Shown one piece after another: positions 47,126 to 59,621 of a stretch of DNA of 64,000 nucleotides (positions within the stretch are counted from its first letter, which is position 1; each line of letters starts with the position of its first letter). Below the pieces are notes generated by a model, which was not told where the DNA came from, did no database searches, and saw only the letters and a program-made list of their open reading frames with translations. The translations under genes and the position numbers were made by a program. The DNA is from Chamaecrista fasciculata (taxonomy: Eukaryota > Streptophyta > Magnoliopsida > Fabales > Fabaceae). The stretch is taken from NCBI GenBank assembly GCA_003254925.1, contig QANZ01032638.1, positions 1 through 64,000 of the forward strand. The letters run 5' to 3'.

Positions 47126-49232
47126 TGTTGGGAAATCAGGGCCCCAAGCGCGCAGCGGAAGCAAAAATAAAATTTAAAAATTAAATCTTTAAGTGGCGCA
47201 AAGGACCAAAATGATTCCCTACAGATCCGCTAGCAGAATTTAAACCGGTGAAGGATAGAGTTATACCTCAAGGTTTCAATTGGTCCGGTTGAACAATGCG
47301 TTTCTGAGAAGTCCACTTGAAGCGTCCTTCCTCCGCCAGTAATCCACACGAGCAGTTTGTTGGCACCAAGGTGCTAGCCTTCTGTTCTTTTCACCAAAAG
47401 AACCTGGGAACTCGAATCTACAGTTTTTAAGATTCAAGAACACTTTCTTGAACTTTAAAGATAGGTGGCGCAAAACAAGAACTCCTTCTTGTTTTTCTCT
47501 CACAAAACCCTAGTTATGAAAAACCTAATTTCTCTCACACTCTTGGAGAAGATGAAGTTTTTCTCTAGGCTTTTGAGTTAGGCGATTTTCTCTCCTTGTC
47601 TCACAAAGGAAGAAAACAAAATCACACTTACGCAAAATTAGGTCACCAAGTCGACTTGGCTTGGCCTTATATAGTTAGGGGAATTTTGATAATTATAATT
47701 AGGGAATCCCTAAATTATAGGATTATCAAATTATAAAATTATAAGATTACACTAATATTATAATTTTAGGACTTGAATTCTTAATTAAAATATTACCTTA
47801 ATATCTTAATAGAATTCAAAATGCAATCTTTGAGAATCTAAATGGAAGATCAAATCTTCCCTTGGGACCCACCAAAGAAGGCGCCATCCTCCCCTAAATT
47901 ATTTTTGGAATTTTATAAATCAAAAACATTCCTAACTCTTAGGAACTAAATATCTTCCAACGATTTTAAGTTAAGATATTACCCTAATATCTTTGATTCA
48001 AATCTTTTGAAATCTAGATCAAATCTTTTGAATTCAAACTCATGATTTTAATTAATAAAACATTTCTATTAATTAAAACACCTTATATGAGGCGCCACCC
48101 TCATGATATTTTATCCTAATATTAGTGAATTTAATAAATCAATAATCTCCTAACTTTTAGGAACATTATCTAATTTATTATTCCCTAATATTATAATTGT
48201 AAATAGATTAATCCAGTTAACTATTTAACAATTAATATATTTAAACTTGTCTCACAAATTTAAATATCTCAACCGTAGATTTAATTTAAGACAAGACTTT
48301 ATGTCCCAGACATTTATCTATGTCTTAAATTGTCTCACCGGAGTGACTCACGAATTAACCCTAATTCGTGTCCCTTTAAGTGGTATCCAGATCCTGCTCA
48401 TGTGTGACCCAGCAGGCCCCACGTGAAGTTGGCAGCAAGCCATCCCTATGACTCACAAGTCGAGAGCGGACTCTAGCAAGCCATCACGACTACCCAAAAC
48501 ACGTGAGTTATTGTTTTATCAAAAAGACCGATTTAACCTTAGTACCACCTTGTCATAGACCCTATTGTCACACGATATCTTGGTCATGGATTAGGCACGG
48601 GAAAGTCATCCATAATCCAAACCTCAACTTTCTCGATTTCCTGAGTTAGTCCCATTTTCCTGAGTGGCCACTCTTTCCTTGGACAGACTCATCGAGGGCG
48701 CCAGTTAGATATCTCTCATCTATATATGAGGGACAAAATCCCATCTTGGTCAACCACATTCCTCAGCACTGCAATCAACCAAACTCGTACCTAGCCCTTA
48801 TGGCTACCCTGCTACGGGCAACGTTAGACTAGGCCAAAGTCTAACAACTACAACGCCAGAATAGTCAAGACCTCAGGTCTAAGGCATCGTGACAGGCATA
48901 CAGGAGAGACTAGCTAATGACTAAACCCATGCAGGACTCTCTGGGTCAGTCCAGCAACTTGTAACCCCTTAGTCATTGCACCATGACTCTCGCGCGGCAT
49001 CTAGTGCATGTATCTCCATACACCGAGGTCATGCTGGTCTTAGTTCATTCTCGCTCCCACGAGAATAATCGACCAGGGACGGATTTAGATTAATTATCTC
49101 ATAATTAATCAAGGACGCTATCATAGTAAACATGCTAATAATATGATAACAACATAATTTATCTCCATAAATTAATCAATATGTTCAAAACATATACATA
49201 AAATGATTGGCCCTAGGGCACAATCTCCAACA
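47126..49232 (-). mobile_element. Complete solo copia LTR, 2107 bp, TSD ATGGA
   Basis: On the minus strand it starts TGTTGGAGATTGTGCCC (49232) and ends GATTTCCCAACA (47126). ATGGA flanks both sides (47121-47125 and 49233-49237). No internal element sequence is present. It is the best reference for the LTR family in this window. Confidence 0.92.
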
Positions 49233-50050
49233 ATGGAGGCATTTGTTTCTTCAACCCCTTTATCCCAAACACTAGCCAGTTACCAAATATATCCTTTGTT
49301 AGCCCCTTTGAGCCTATACACTAAGGTGTACTTATAAACCTTCTCATAAAGATGGACTTTCCAATTCAACTCTCAAAGGAGAATTTAGCTAGCAAGGTTA
49401 TTAAAAAAAAAAAAAAGAATCTCGACGAAAAGAAAAAATATATATATAAGTCGAGCAAACAAAAGTATCTTTGAGAAAGCTCAAATACTAAAAGTATTAT
49501 CATAAGAGCCCATCAAGAGAAAAGACTGGCCAGTCAAAAGAGTAGAGTCCTGTGCCAAATGACTCAAATGAGCCTTACAGTGAGCTAGCTACTTTCTTTG
49601 GATAAGTGGAGTTGAATTGTTAAGGAAAATTTGAAGAGAGATTTTAAAGTAAACACTGAATTTCTTTCTTTTCTCCCTATAATTATTTCCACATATATAT
49701 TAGCCTTTCCCATTCATTAAAACTCTATTAAAGTCCTCTTGATTAAGAATCATTATTTCAGTTAAAGTGGAGACTTTGAGAATTTCTACAAGATTATGGT
49801 AGAAACTTAGTCTAAGAAATGACTAGAGAGAAATGATACCCAATTAGTGAGGAGAATGATACACTTATGGAATTGGTCTTATGAAAATTGGATTACACTA
49901 CTTTACTTAGTTACTTGCTTGGTGAATTCTATAGCTATAGTTTGCGACTATGTGCTGGCCTTGAATTATGAACTTGGGAAAGTTCCTTGATTCTTTGGCA
50001 TGTTATTTCTTCTTCTACTTCGTACCTTTGCTCAGAAGTGCAAAGTCTTA

Positions 50051-50063
50051 AGTGTGGGGGATT
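50051..50063 (+). other. Gypsy polypurine tract
   Basis: AGTGTGGGGGATT lies directly before the LTR start TGATCAGCCC. Confidence 0.65.
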
Positions 50064-51529
50064 TGATCAGCCCAAAAGTGAAAAAGTTATTTAGCCTTCT
50101 TTTGGTATGTTTATAATAATAATATATTGGAATTAGACTAATTAATATGGTAAGGGCAACACTAAGGTATGGTGGAATAAAGTGGATAAAAAGAGTAAAT
50201 TAGCATTTATTTATTATACTTTATAAATAGTTGCTACTTAATGGTTTATTTAGTGTTTCAGATATCCAAACAGGGCCAAACCAAGAGGGAAATATCAGAA
50301 TATTCCAGAAGATCACGTTGAGCACAAGAAATCCTTGCGCCACCACGTGGGCTGCCGGCCCAGATTTGGTGATTCACACGGCGCAGGAATATTCTAGAAT
50401 ATGACATTAGCAAATAAGCGTCAGAGGAGTTTGAGTTTGTGCCGTCACTTTGAGCCAACGGCTCAAAAAGGGAAATCTCGCGGCTCAGAATATTCCGAAG
50501 AAGTAGAGTATGTTTTGCACGGCTACGATTCAAGATACGAAGATATAATCGAAATATCGCAGATATTTCGCTGCGCCTTCGTATTGGGCCACCAGCGCAG
50601 CCCACGGCCCAATCAATATATCAAGATACCACCCAACGGCCCATATTCCTTAACTTGAGGACCAAGCATACTACTCAAGACTATAAATAGAACTCTCTTG
50701 CCACTTCTCAATTAACCAATTCACGCCCCAGCACCTCAACTGGAGGCAAACTTAAAGTAGATTTAGAGAGTAGTTGTCAATAGGGTTCTCCATGATGAGA
50801 GCCTAAACGTTCTTCATCCTAGAGGAGTATCATGAAGAAAGCCAGAGTTCATCGTTCTTCATAGTCTAGGGAGTTGTTATTTAATTATGTTTATTCATTG
50901 ATTGCTCTTAGATCTAAGTGTTTTATTTCAAAGTACAATTATATGAATTGATAGATTAATGCTTTGTTGAAGTAATGAGACCTTGACATTCCTGGAGTTT
51001 GTCTCTCTCACGATTAATGAAGTTGCTCTTTAGGGTTTGCTAAAGAGTGGTCTATATATGCATAATTAGGATTGTTATTGATATCTACGTTTGTTTATTG
51101 TTCTGATGTGGCAATAATATAGATTGCCCCGAAGAGCTATGACAAATAGCTCGTAATCCAGTTTGGTTGAGTTACCTATCCTAATCTGATATCTTTCACC
51201 ATTGTTCTTAGTTATATTAGAAGTTTCGATAATATCTTTGAATGTGGTTCTTTACATAATTAAAGTGACACTTCAATCCCATATCTTTATGAACTAGGAT
51301 GGTAGAATTCATGATTATTGTCTAGGATACCTTTACATTATTGTTCGTTCTTTTTATATAATTGTTCTCATAATTATCTTTATAGCCTCACCTAAGTTCA
51401 TAGACATTCATATAAATAATAGTTATCTTTTACCACGAAGTTCCGCGAGAGATTCGACCTTGGGTTAGCATCTATACTATATTTTAATAAATATAGTTTA
51501 TACTTGCGAGGCTCGAGTATAAATTTAAT
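50064..51529 (+). mobile_element. 3' LTR of the gypsy remnant
   Basis: It begins TGATCAGCCCAAAAGTG after the polypurine tract. A TATA box lies at 50692-50700. The tail (CACGAAGTTCCGCGAGAGAT, then GCGAGGCTCGAGTATAAATT) is of the kind found at the end of Tat/Athila LTRs. The 3' limit is approximate because NPF sequence begins within about 10 bp. Confidence 0.6.
50692..50700 (+). promoter_or_regulatory. TATA box of the gypsy LTR
   Basis: TATAAATAG within GACTATAAATAGAACTC, about 630 bp into the LTR. Confidence 0.5.
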
Positions 51530-51539
51530 TTGACTTCGC

Positions 51540-52057
51540 TTGGCACTTCACGACAAAGTGCCCGGTCACTTTCCCATCTACCTCCTCCAATACATTGGTG
51601 TGGCATAGCCTTCTCCACCCATCTCATGCTAATCGTCACACTCGTAGAGTGATATTGACGTGTCCCTGATAACATGCATCGCAACGCACTTGGCATGGCC
51701 CCACCTTCGTCCTTTGGATCGTGTCGCAACTAATTCTCATGGGCTTGTGCGAGACCTTCAATATCATCAGGATAATTGAGTTCCTTTATTGGCAGTTTCA
51801 GGGGAAATGAGGAGCGTGGCAAACGCGTTGGTTTTGAGCTCGTTTGGGTTGCTGACTTATGTGAATAGTTTGATGGTGTCGATGGTGGAATACATGATGG
51901 CATCAAAGAGGCACATGGATTGGTTGGCAAATGATATAGACAAGGGCAGTCTGGATTATTTTCACTTGTTGTAAACAAGGGTGGCAATTGGGGTTGTGAA
52001 TGTTGGGTACTTTTTGTATGTGGTGGGGAAGTATATGGAAAAGTCTTGAGATTATAT
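51540..52057 (+). pseudogene. NPF (NRT1/PTR) transporter C-terminal fragment
   Basis: Conceptual reading in shifting frames gives FPIYLLQYIGV, then EMRSVANALVLSSFGLLTYV, LANDIDKGSLDYFHLL and a last transmembrane segment (VNVGYFLYVVGKYM). This is the ending of a plant NPF proton-coupled transporter (nitrate, peptide or hormone substrates). The upstream four-fifths are missing. It begins at the gypsy LTR end. The MRS-A and DYF-LL landmarks are well kept, but several stops show it is dead. Confidence 0.7.
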
Positions 52058-52139
52058 AGGATGTTGATTCCGCACGTAGATGTGATGTGAAGTTATCAAG
52101 TCCACATAAAGTCACTTTCTACTGTTAAATGTGTCATCT

Positions 52140-53300
52140 TATATGATGACAAAACGTTTAGAAGATCACAACCACAATCTCTGCCAGCAAAAAGTAAAAA
52201 TAATTCAATATCTCGTTGCTCAAATCATTTTCCAGTCAATCCACGTTTCTATTTGATGCCCGTCGTGTAATTCATTATCCTCACCATCGAACTATTCACT
52301 CAACTCGCCACCCCAAATGAGCTCGAAAGTAGAGCATTCACTACACTCCTCATGTGCTCCGGAAATTGCATATTGTAGAAATCCTCATATTGAGCCATGA
52401 GAACTAGTTGCGACACGAGCAAAACGACAGAGGTGGAGGAGAAGCAAAGCACATTGGGATCGATGTTGGCGGTGACGTGTCGATATCACTTGACTAGAGT
52501 GGCGACGAGTTAGAGAGGGCGGAGAAGGTCACATTGGTACCAATGCAATGGTGGAGGGTGATGGAGCGGATGAAGAGGCAGCCGTAGAGTGGGACCCAAA
52601 GGGTCATGGTGAGGAGGGAGAAGACTTTGATGAAGGTAATTGGGATTTGGAAGTGGGACCCGTGGAGGAGGTCCATTTTTAAGGCTTGTGAGACAGTGAA
52701 TGTGGACCGTTGGATCGTGGCCATAATGGTGAGGATGTTGGCCATCTAGATCAGAGATTTGAGTAAGGAATTTTAATTCTTCTAGTCATTATACGCTTGC
52801 AGGCCTCCTCAAGTACGCTATGCTATCGTCTGACTTTAACTCTACCCCTAGGACCACGCAACCCTTGTTTTCAACTGAACAAATATGGATATAATAAAGT
52901 TTTGAAAAGTAATTTCAACATTAGGTAATAATTGATCTAAAGTCAAATATTCATTTTTACAAATTAATCATCAATACATAAATTATTGGTAGTCAAAGAA
53001 AGCCTTGTGAACAAATTAAGAGAATACCACCAACAGAATCATTAGATTTATAGGGAGGAGGATCATAAAAAGTCAACTTCATGTGTTTCCCTTATTGATT
53101 AATAATATCATAAGAAAGCTAAAGCCCTCTCTTCTTGTAGGCCGCAACAAGAATATGAACAATCCCAAAGAAGAGACTTTCCTGAGACTTCATATGCACG
53201 TATATCCAACTCCCCTTAAAGAACATCACAATCGACAAAGTCATACAAAAAATGGGGATCTCAAACCCCACCTTCCACCTCACCGAGTTCATGAAATGTT
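52140..53300 (-). pseudogene. NPF transporter fragment, inverted copy
   Basis: Reading the minus strand downward gives VGFEIPIFCMTLSIVMFF, SQESLFFGIVHILVAAYKKR, ILTIMATIQRSTFTVSQALK, GSHFQIPITFIKVFSLLTMT, LWVPLYG, then YEDFYNMQFPEHMRSV and NALLSSSFGVAS. These are collinear with the second half of NPF proteins. Premature stops and frame changes are frequent. It lies head to head with the plus-strand copy at 53400-54642. Confidence 0.72.
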
Positions 53301-53399
53301 GTCTTTAAGAAACAAAATCCAATCTATGTTATGAATATTTATCATTTTTTATAATGAAGTGCATATTTGCAAGGAATAGCAATGTTAATATTAACAACG

Positions 53400-54642
53400 C
53401 GGATAGCACAGCTCTGCCCAACACCATGTAGCTGTGAATAACAAGCCCTTAACCAATGTCAGAAAGCCACCACAACCCACTTGGGTGCCCTCTTCGTAAG
53501 AGTACTACTTATTTCCATAAGCAACTCTCCCATTCAGCCATGTGGCATCTCATTTGGCGTCCACCAATTCGACTATACCATGGTAGCCAGGCAGTGAGGC
53601 ATCAATAATTTCTTCAACTAGTACGTCATCCTCTCTCATCTGTTTGTATATTCAGACCATTGTCGTTTACATTCAGGGCTCAGTGAGCTGGAAGGTGGGG
53701 TTTGGGATCCCCACTCTGTGTATGGCTTTGTTGATTGTGATGTTCTTTGTGGTGAGTGGGATATACATGCATGTGAAGACCCAAGAAAGTATCTTCTCTT
53801 GGATTACTCAAGTTCTTGTTGCAGCCTACAGGAAGAGAGGGCTTGAGATTCATTCTAACATTACTAATCAATTATGACAACACTTGAAGCTGGCTTTCTA
53901 TGATCTTCCACTTCAGAAATTTCATGATTCTACTAATGGTGTTGCTCCTAATTTGTGAACAAGTCTTTCTTTGACTGACTAATTCAAAGACTACTTATTG
54001 ATTTGTAGGAAATGAAGACTTGTTTCATTTTAGATCAATTATTACGTAATGGTAAACTTGCTTTTGGTGAAATTACTATATCCATAATCTGCAGGGTCCT
54101 AAATAAGGCTTGTGTGATCTTAGACGAAGAATTAAACTCAAGCGTATCAGAGAAAACTCATAGAGGCTAGCAAGCATACACCAAGTAGAAGTACTAAAAT
54201 TCCTTGCAAAAATCTTCCTAATTTGGATGGCTAGCATCCTCTTCATCATTGCCATGATCCAATAGTCCACATTCACCGTCTCACAAACCTTAGGAATAGG
54301 TCGCCTCCTCGAGTCCCACTTCCAAATCCCAACTGCCTCCATGCAAGTCTTCTACTTCCTCACCATCACCCACTAGGTCTCACTCTACAATCACCTAATC
54401 ATCCCCATCCTTCCCTCCCTCAAGAGAAGAGACTTCCCCATCTACCTCCTCCATAACATTGGAGTGACATGTTCTTCTCCGCCCATCACATGCTCATTGC
54501 CGCACTCGATGAATGATATTGACTTGTCGCTGCCAACATCCATCGCAAGCCACTCAGTGTGGCCCTACTTTCGTCCTTTGGATTGTGTTGCAACTATTTC
54601 TTATGTGCTTGTACAATACATTCAATATCATAAGGATAATTG
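53400..54642 (+). pseudogene. NPF transporter fragment, cut by a copia LTR
   Basis: In order it shows CGISFGVHQFD, GINNFFN, then WKVGFGIPTLCMALLIVMFF, ESIFSWITQVLVAAYRKRGL, LNKACVILDEELNSSVSEKT, FLIWMASILFIIAMIQ and TFTVSQTLGIGRLLESHFQI. It ends IYLLHNIGV and a broken copy of the next helix. An intron-like break ending TCTGCAG lies near 54095. It stops at 54642 where the minus-strand copia LTR starts. The continuation has a paralogue at 51540-52057. Confidence 0.75.
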
Positions 54643-55910
54643 TGTTGGGAATTTAGAGGCGCCTAACGCAGCGGAAGCAAAAAAAAAAAAAAAAACTTTA
54701 AATCTTAAATCACGCAAGGCCTAGAATTCCTGAACGGATCCGCTAGCTGAATTTAAAACTTTTAGATAGTGGTATACCTCACGAGTTTCAATCGGTTTGG
54801 CTGTACGGGGCGTGTCTTAGAAGTCCACGTGATGCGTCCTTCCTCCGCCGGTGATCCACACGAACAGTTTTGGAGATGCCTAGGTGCTAGCCTCCTTCAC
54901 TTCTCCAAGTGAATCAGGGACCTTTATCTACGGTGTTCTTTAATTCAAGAAGTCTTCTTGAATTCTCCAAGAACAAGATGGCGCCTATGATCAAGATTCC
55001 AATTCTTGATCCCACACAACCTTGTCACACAAACCCTAAACTCCTTTAGAGTTGTGCGCCACTTTCTCTCTCTAGGAAACTAGGTTGCGTTTTTCTCTCT
55101 CTCCTCACCAAGAGCAAAAATCGAATTTTTCCCTTGTGAAGAACTAGGCTAAAGTCGATTTTCTTTGTGCATGGCCTCTCTTATTGGAATTTCGACTTGG
55201 CTTGCTTATTTATAGGGTTTGGGGACTTTGATAATTATAATTAGGGAATCCCTAAATTATAGGATCATAAATTTATAAAATTATGAAATCTCTATATCAT
55301 AATTTTAAGAGTTGAATTCCTAATTAAAATATTACCTTAATATTTCAATTTGAATTCAAAATGCAATCTTGGAGAATCAAATTGGAAGATCAAATCTTCC
55401 CAAGAGATCCTCTCCCATGCGCCATCCCCTTTCCAATTTTGCTGGAATTTAATAAATTAAAATAACAATCCTAACTCTTAGGAAGTTATAACTAACTTGT
55501 TATTTTCCAACAATATTGACTTAAAGTATTACTCTAATATCTTTAACTCAATCTTTTTGAATCTTGAATTCTAGTTTATTATTGAATTAAAATATTACAC
55601 TAATATCTTTAATTCAATCCAACCCAGAATTCGAATTTCCCCATAAATTTGAATTAAAATATTACCTTAATATTTTTAATTCAATCATTTGAAATCTAGA
55701 TCAAATCTTTGAATTCAAATTTAAGCCATGATTTTTATTAACAAAACAATTTTATTAATTAAAATACTTTTACATATATAAGGCGCCAACCTCCTTCCTA
55801 TTTTCCTAACATTAGTGAATTTAATAAATCAATAATTTCCTAACTCTTAGGAACATTATCCAATTTATAATTCCCTAATATTATAAATAGGAATATAATT
55901 GTAAATAGAN

Positions 55911-56869
55911 TAAATTAGTTATAACTTCCTAAGAGTTAGTTAGTTATTTTGATTTATTAAATTCAACAAGATAATTAAGGGGAGATGGCGCATGGGCTTG
56001 GGGAGATTTGGGAAGATTTGATCTTCCAAATTGATTCTCCAAGATTGCATTTTGATTCCAATTCTAATATTAAGGTAATATTATAAATTGGAAATCAAGT
56101 CATGAAATTGTGATATAAAGATATCATAATCTTATGGTTTGATAATTATATGATTTTAGGGTTTCCTAAAATTATAATTATCAAAGTCCCCAAACTCTAT
56201 AAATAAGCAAGCCATAAGTCGACTTAGACATGCTTAACCTAGAGAGAGAAAATTTCGATTTTGCTCTAGGTTAGAGAGAGAATTCACAACTTGAGAATTG
56301 GATTCTTGAGAGTGAAATCACAAAAGGGTGAGAGCCTCATGCACAACATAAAAGTCGACTTAGCCTAGCTTTTCACAAAGGAGAAATTCGATTTTGCCTT
56401 TGGTGAGGAGAGAGAAAGAAAACGCAATCTTGGTTTCCTAGAGAGAGAAAGTGGCGCATAATATTAAAGAGTTTAATATTGTGTGACAAGGTTGTGTGGG
56501 ATCAAGAATTAGATTCTTGATCAAGGCGCCAAACAGTTCTTGATAATTCAAGAAGAGTTCTTGAATTTAAAGAACACCCGTAGATAAAGGTTCCGGATTC
56601 ACTTGGAGAAGTGAAGGAGGCTAGCACCTAGGCATCTCCAAAACTGTTCGTGTGGATTACCGGCGGAGGAAGGACGCATCAAGTGGACTTCTTGGAAACG
56701 CCCCGTTCAACTAAACCGATTGAAACTCGTGAGGTATACCACTTAACCAAAGGTTTTAAATTGACCTAGCGGATCCGTTCGGGAATTCTAGGACCTAGGC
56801 GTTTAAAGTTTTTTTAATTTACAATTTTTCATGCTTCCGCTGCCTTAGGCGCCCTGTGAATTCCCAACA
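55911..56869 (+). mobile_element. Plus-strand copia LTR 3' half inside the minus-strand LTR
   Basis: It begins directly after a single n at 55910 and ends GTGAATTCCCAACA. It is an inverted near-copy of 54643-55500, so the two form a large palindrome. No target duplication is visible. Confidence 0.75.
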
Positions 56870-57288
56870 GTTAGGAAATTCGATTTGCAGTCACCAAAAA
56901 TTAGGGTTTGTGAGAGAAGGAAAGACAAGAAGGAGTTCTTGTGGGGAATTCTCCATTGCGCCACTTTTGGATTTTGAATCAAGAAGGAGTTCTTGAGTTC
57001 AAAAACACTGTAGATTGGTCCCTGGTTCTTTTGGAGAAAAGAACGGAAGGCTAGCACCTTGGTGCCCGAGAAACTGTTCGTGTGGATTACTGGCAGAGGG
57101 AGAACGCTGAGAGTGGGCTCCTTGCACACGCCTTGTACAACCAGCCGATTGAAACTCGTGAGGTATACCACGATCTTAAAAGTTTTAAATTCTACTAGCG
57201 GATCCGTTCGGGAATTTTAGGACCTGGCGTGTTTTATTTTTAATTTTATATTTGCTTCCGCTGCATTAAGCGCCTAGAATTCCCAACA
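56870..57288 (+). mobile_element. Second plus-strand LTR 3' segment
   Basis: It starts mid-LTR (GTTAGGAAATTCGATTTGCA) and ends AGAATTCCCAACA. It is nearly identical to 60950-61366, including AGACAAGAAGGAGTTCTTG. Confidence 0.8.
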
Positions 57289-58462
57289 TATATGAGGCGC
57301 CAACCTCCTCCTATTTATCCCAATATTAGTGAATTTAATAAATCAATAATTTCCTAACTCTTAGGAACCTTATCCAATTTATATTTCCTAATATTATAAA
57401 TAGGAATATAATTGCAAATAGACTAATCCAATTATCCATTTAACAATTAACATATATATATATATTTAAATTTTTCCCACAAATCTAAATATCATATATT
57501 GTAGATATTTATTTAAGACAAGACTTCATGTCCCAACACAATCAATATGTCTTAAACGGTGTCACTAATGTGACCCACGAATTAATCCTAATTCGTGTCC
57601 TAGTTTGGCATCTGGTTCCTGCTCGTGTCTGACCCAGCAGGCCCCACGTAAAGTTGGCAGCAAGTCATCCCCATGACTTACAAGTCGAGAGCGGACTCTA
57701 GCAAGCCATCACGACTACCCAAAATACGTGAGTTATCGTTTAACCCCAAAACGACTTAACCTTAGTACCACCTTGTTCCGATCCCTTTTTGTCCTACGAT
57801 ATTTTGGTCATGGATTAGGCACGGGAAAGTCATCCATAATCCAAACCTCAACTTTCTCGATTCCTTGAGTAAGTCCCAATTACCAGTGTGGCCACACATT
57901 CCTTGGACAAACTCATTGAGGGGCCCAGTTAAATATCTCCCATCTCCATGAGGGACAAAATTCCATCTAGGTCAACCACATTCCTCAGTATGACAATCAA
58001 CCAAACCCGTACTTAGCCCTTATGGCTACCCTGTTACGAGTAACGTTAGACTAAGCCAAAGTTTGACAACTGCAACGCCAGAACAATCAAGACCTCAGGT
58101 CTAAGGGCATCGTGACAGGTGTACAGGAGAGACCAGCTAATGACTGAAACCCATGCAGAACTCTCCGGGTCAGTCCAGAAATTTGTAACTCCTTACATAA
58201 TTGCACCATGACTCTCGTCCCAGCATTTAGTGCATGCATCTCTATGCACCGAGGTCAGGCTGGTCTTAGTTCATTTCAAGTTCCCACTTGAATGAGCGAC
58301 CAAGGACAGTTTAGATTAATTATCTCATAAGTAATCACGGACTGTTATCATAGTAAACATGCTAATAATATGATAACCATTAATTTATCTCCATAAATTA
58401 ATTAATTAATATGTTCCAAACATATTTATAAAATGATTGGCCCTAGGGCACAATCTCCATCA

Positions 58463-58477
58463 AACTCCCACTTGCAC
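58463..58477 (-). other. Copia polypurine tract
   Basis: GTGCAAGTGGGAGTT on the minus strand ends exactly at the LTR start. Confidence 0.8.
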
Positions 58478-59621
58478 TAGGTACAATCATTAATCAAACT
58501 GTTCCTACTCCTAGGAACATCCATTAATGTGTGTAATTCCCATTTGACGTTACATGATACTCATGTAAGACCTGTGCTGGGGTTTCGTAAGAGGACTGGC
58601 AAAATATCATCGACTGCTACTTTTCATATCTTGATATCACCATCTCCAGGTGATCATATCTGAGTATATCAGTGTCGGAACGTCAGTGGGGAACCCTTCC
58701 CGTTTTGGTGACTTCCTGTCTCTACAGGGTGACCACCAAGCATACTTCAGAAACTAGTTTTTACAGTCTGCGTCTCCACGCGACTAACCCATTCTTGTAG
58801 AATCAGTTATCGTGCTCCGCTTGGAACCATTCCAACTCACGATATTTACTGTTCAGGGAATACATATTTCAGTACTGCGATCAATCTTGGTTGGCTTGAA
58901 TAATGGGCACCTGTGTAACCCCTTACACATTAATTCTTCCATAGACCAAGAATTCGTCCTCAGTGCTTCTCAAGTACTCAAGGACCTTAATGACAGCTTT
59001 CCAGTGAACCTCAACAGGGTCACAGCTCATCATAATTAGGGCAAACGACATATTGGGTCTAGTACATCATGATGGATCCTACTGCCGAAGCGTAAGGGAT
59101 GCCACTCATGCGTCCTTGCTCATCATGTGTCTCAGGAAACACTTATTCTTGTCAAGGACCAATCCCTGATTCATCGGTATGAATCCCTTCTTGAAATCTC
59201 ACATACTGAACCCCTTCAGTATCTTATCGAAGAATGTACTCTTGACTCAATTCAAGAAGCCCCTTGAGAACTATCTCCATAGATCTCAGCTTCTTTTATA
59301 TCCTTAATTTAAAGTGATTTATTTATCTAAGATTCTCTATCTTCAAGATAGTAATATTACTTCCAATTAGCCATATGTCAGTGACATATAGCACCAAGAC
59401 TGCAATTGTGCTCCCACTAACCTTCTTGTAAACACAGGACCTATCAGGGTTTTTGTAAGAAGCCAATCTCCTTTGGCGCCTTCATCAAAACAATGATAAA
59501 AGCTTCTTGATAGGTGGCGGGCTCACCACGCTCCTAGAGCAACACATCCCTGCTCTCAATAACCAAAGATCCCCATCTTTGAGATTGAGAACGTGTTCTA
59601 TCAGAACTTCGTTGTCCTCTG
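58463..59621 (-). pseudogene. Copia reverse transcriptase C-terminus and RNase H, decayed
   Basis: Minus-strand reading with many shifts gives WEHNCSLGA (from VSGSTIAVL), a degenerate YVDD region, FQEGIHTDESGI, then the well-kept MSGIPYASAVGSIM, EVHW-type and KCVRGYT-like segments. These are collinear with the end of a copia pol. The front of RT is separated by the nested LTR at 59622-61366. Confidence 0.75.

Larger units (their letters stand above)
46176..50063 (+). mobile_element. Gypsy 3' internal remnant
   Basis: It has no intact gene. ATTGAGGACAATGTG (46533) and ACATTGGGGACAATGTTATG (46623) each precede AAGTGTGG-A/G-rich runs. The segment ends in a polypurine stretch before an LTR. Such low-coding 3' regions are usual in Tat/Athila-type elements. 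A complete solo copia LTR (47126-49232) interrupts it. Confidence 0.55.
54643..58462 (-). mobile_element. 3' LTR of a minus-strand copia element, rearranged
   Basis: On the minus strand it starts TGATGGAGATTGTGCCC (58462) and ends AAATTCCCAACA (54643). The LTR parts are 57289-58462 and 54643-55909. The segment around GAGGCGCCAACCTCC is present twice (55784-55909 and 57289-57420), flanking plus-strand LTR sequence. AATTG (54638-54642) would be one target duplication copy; the other lies outside the window. Confidence 0.8.
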
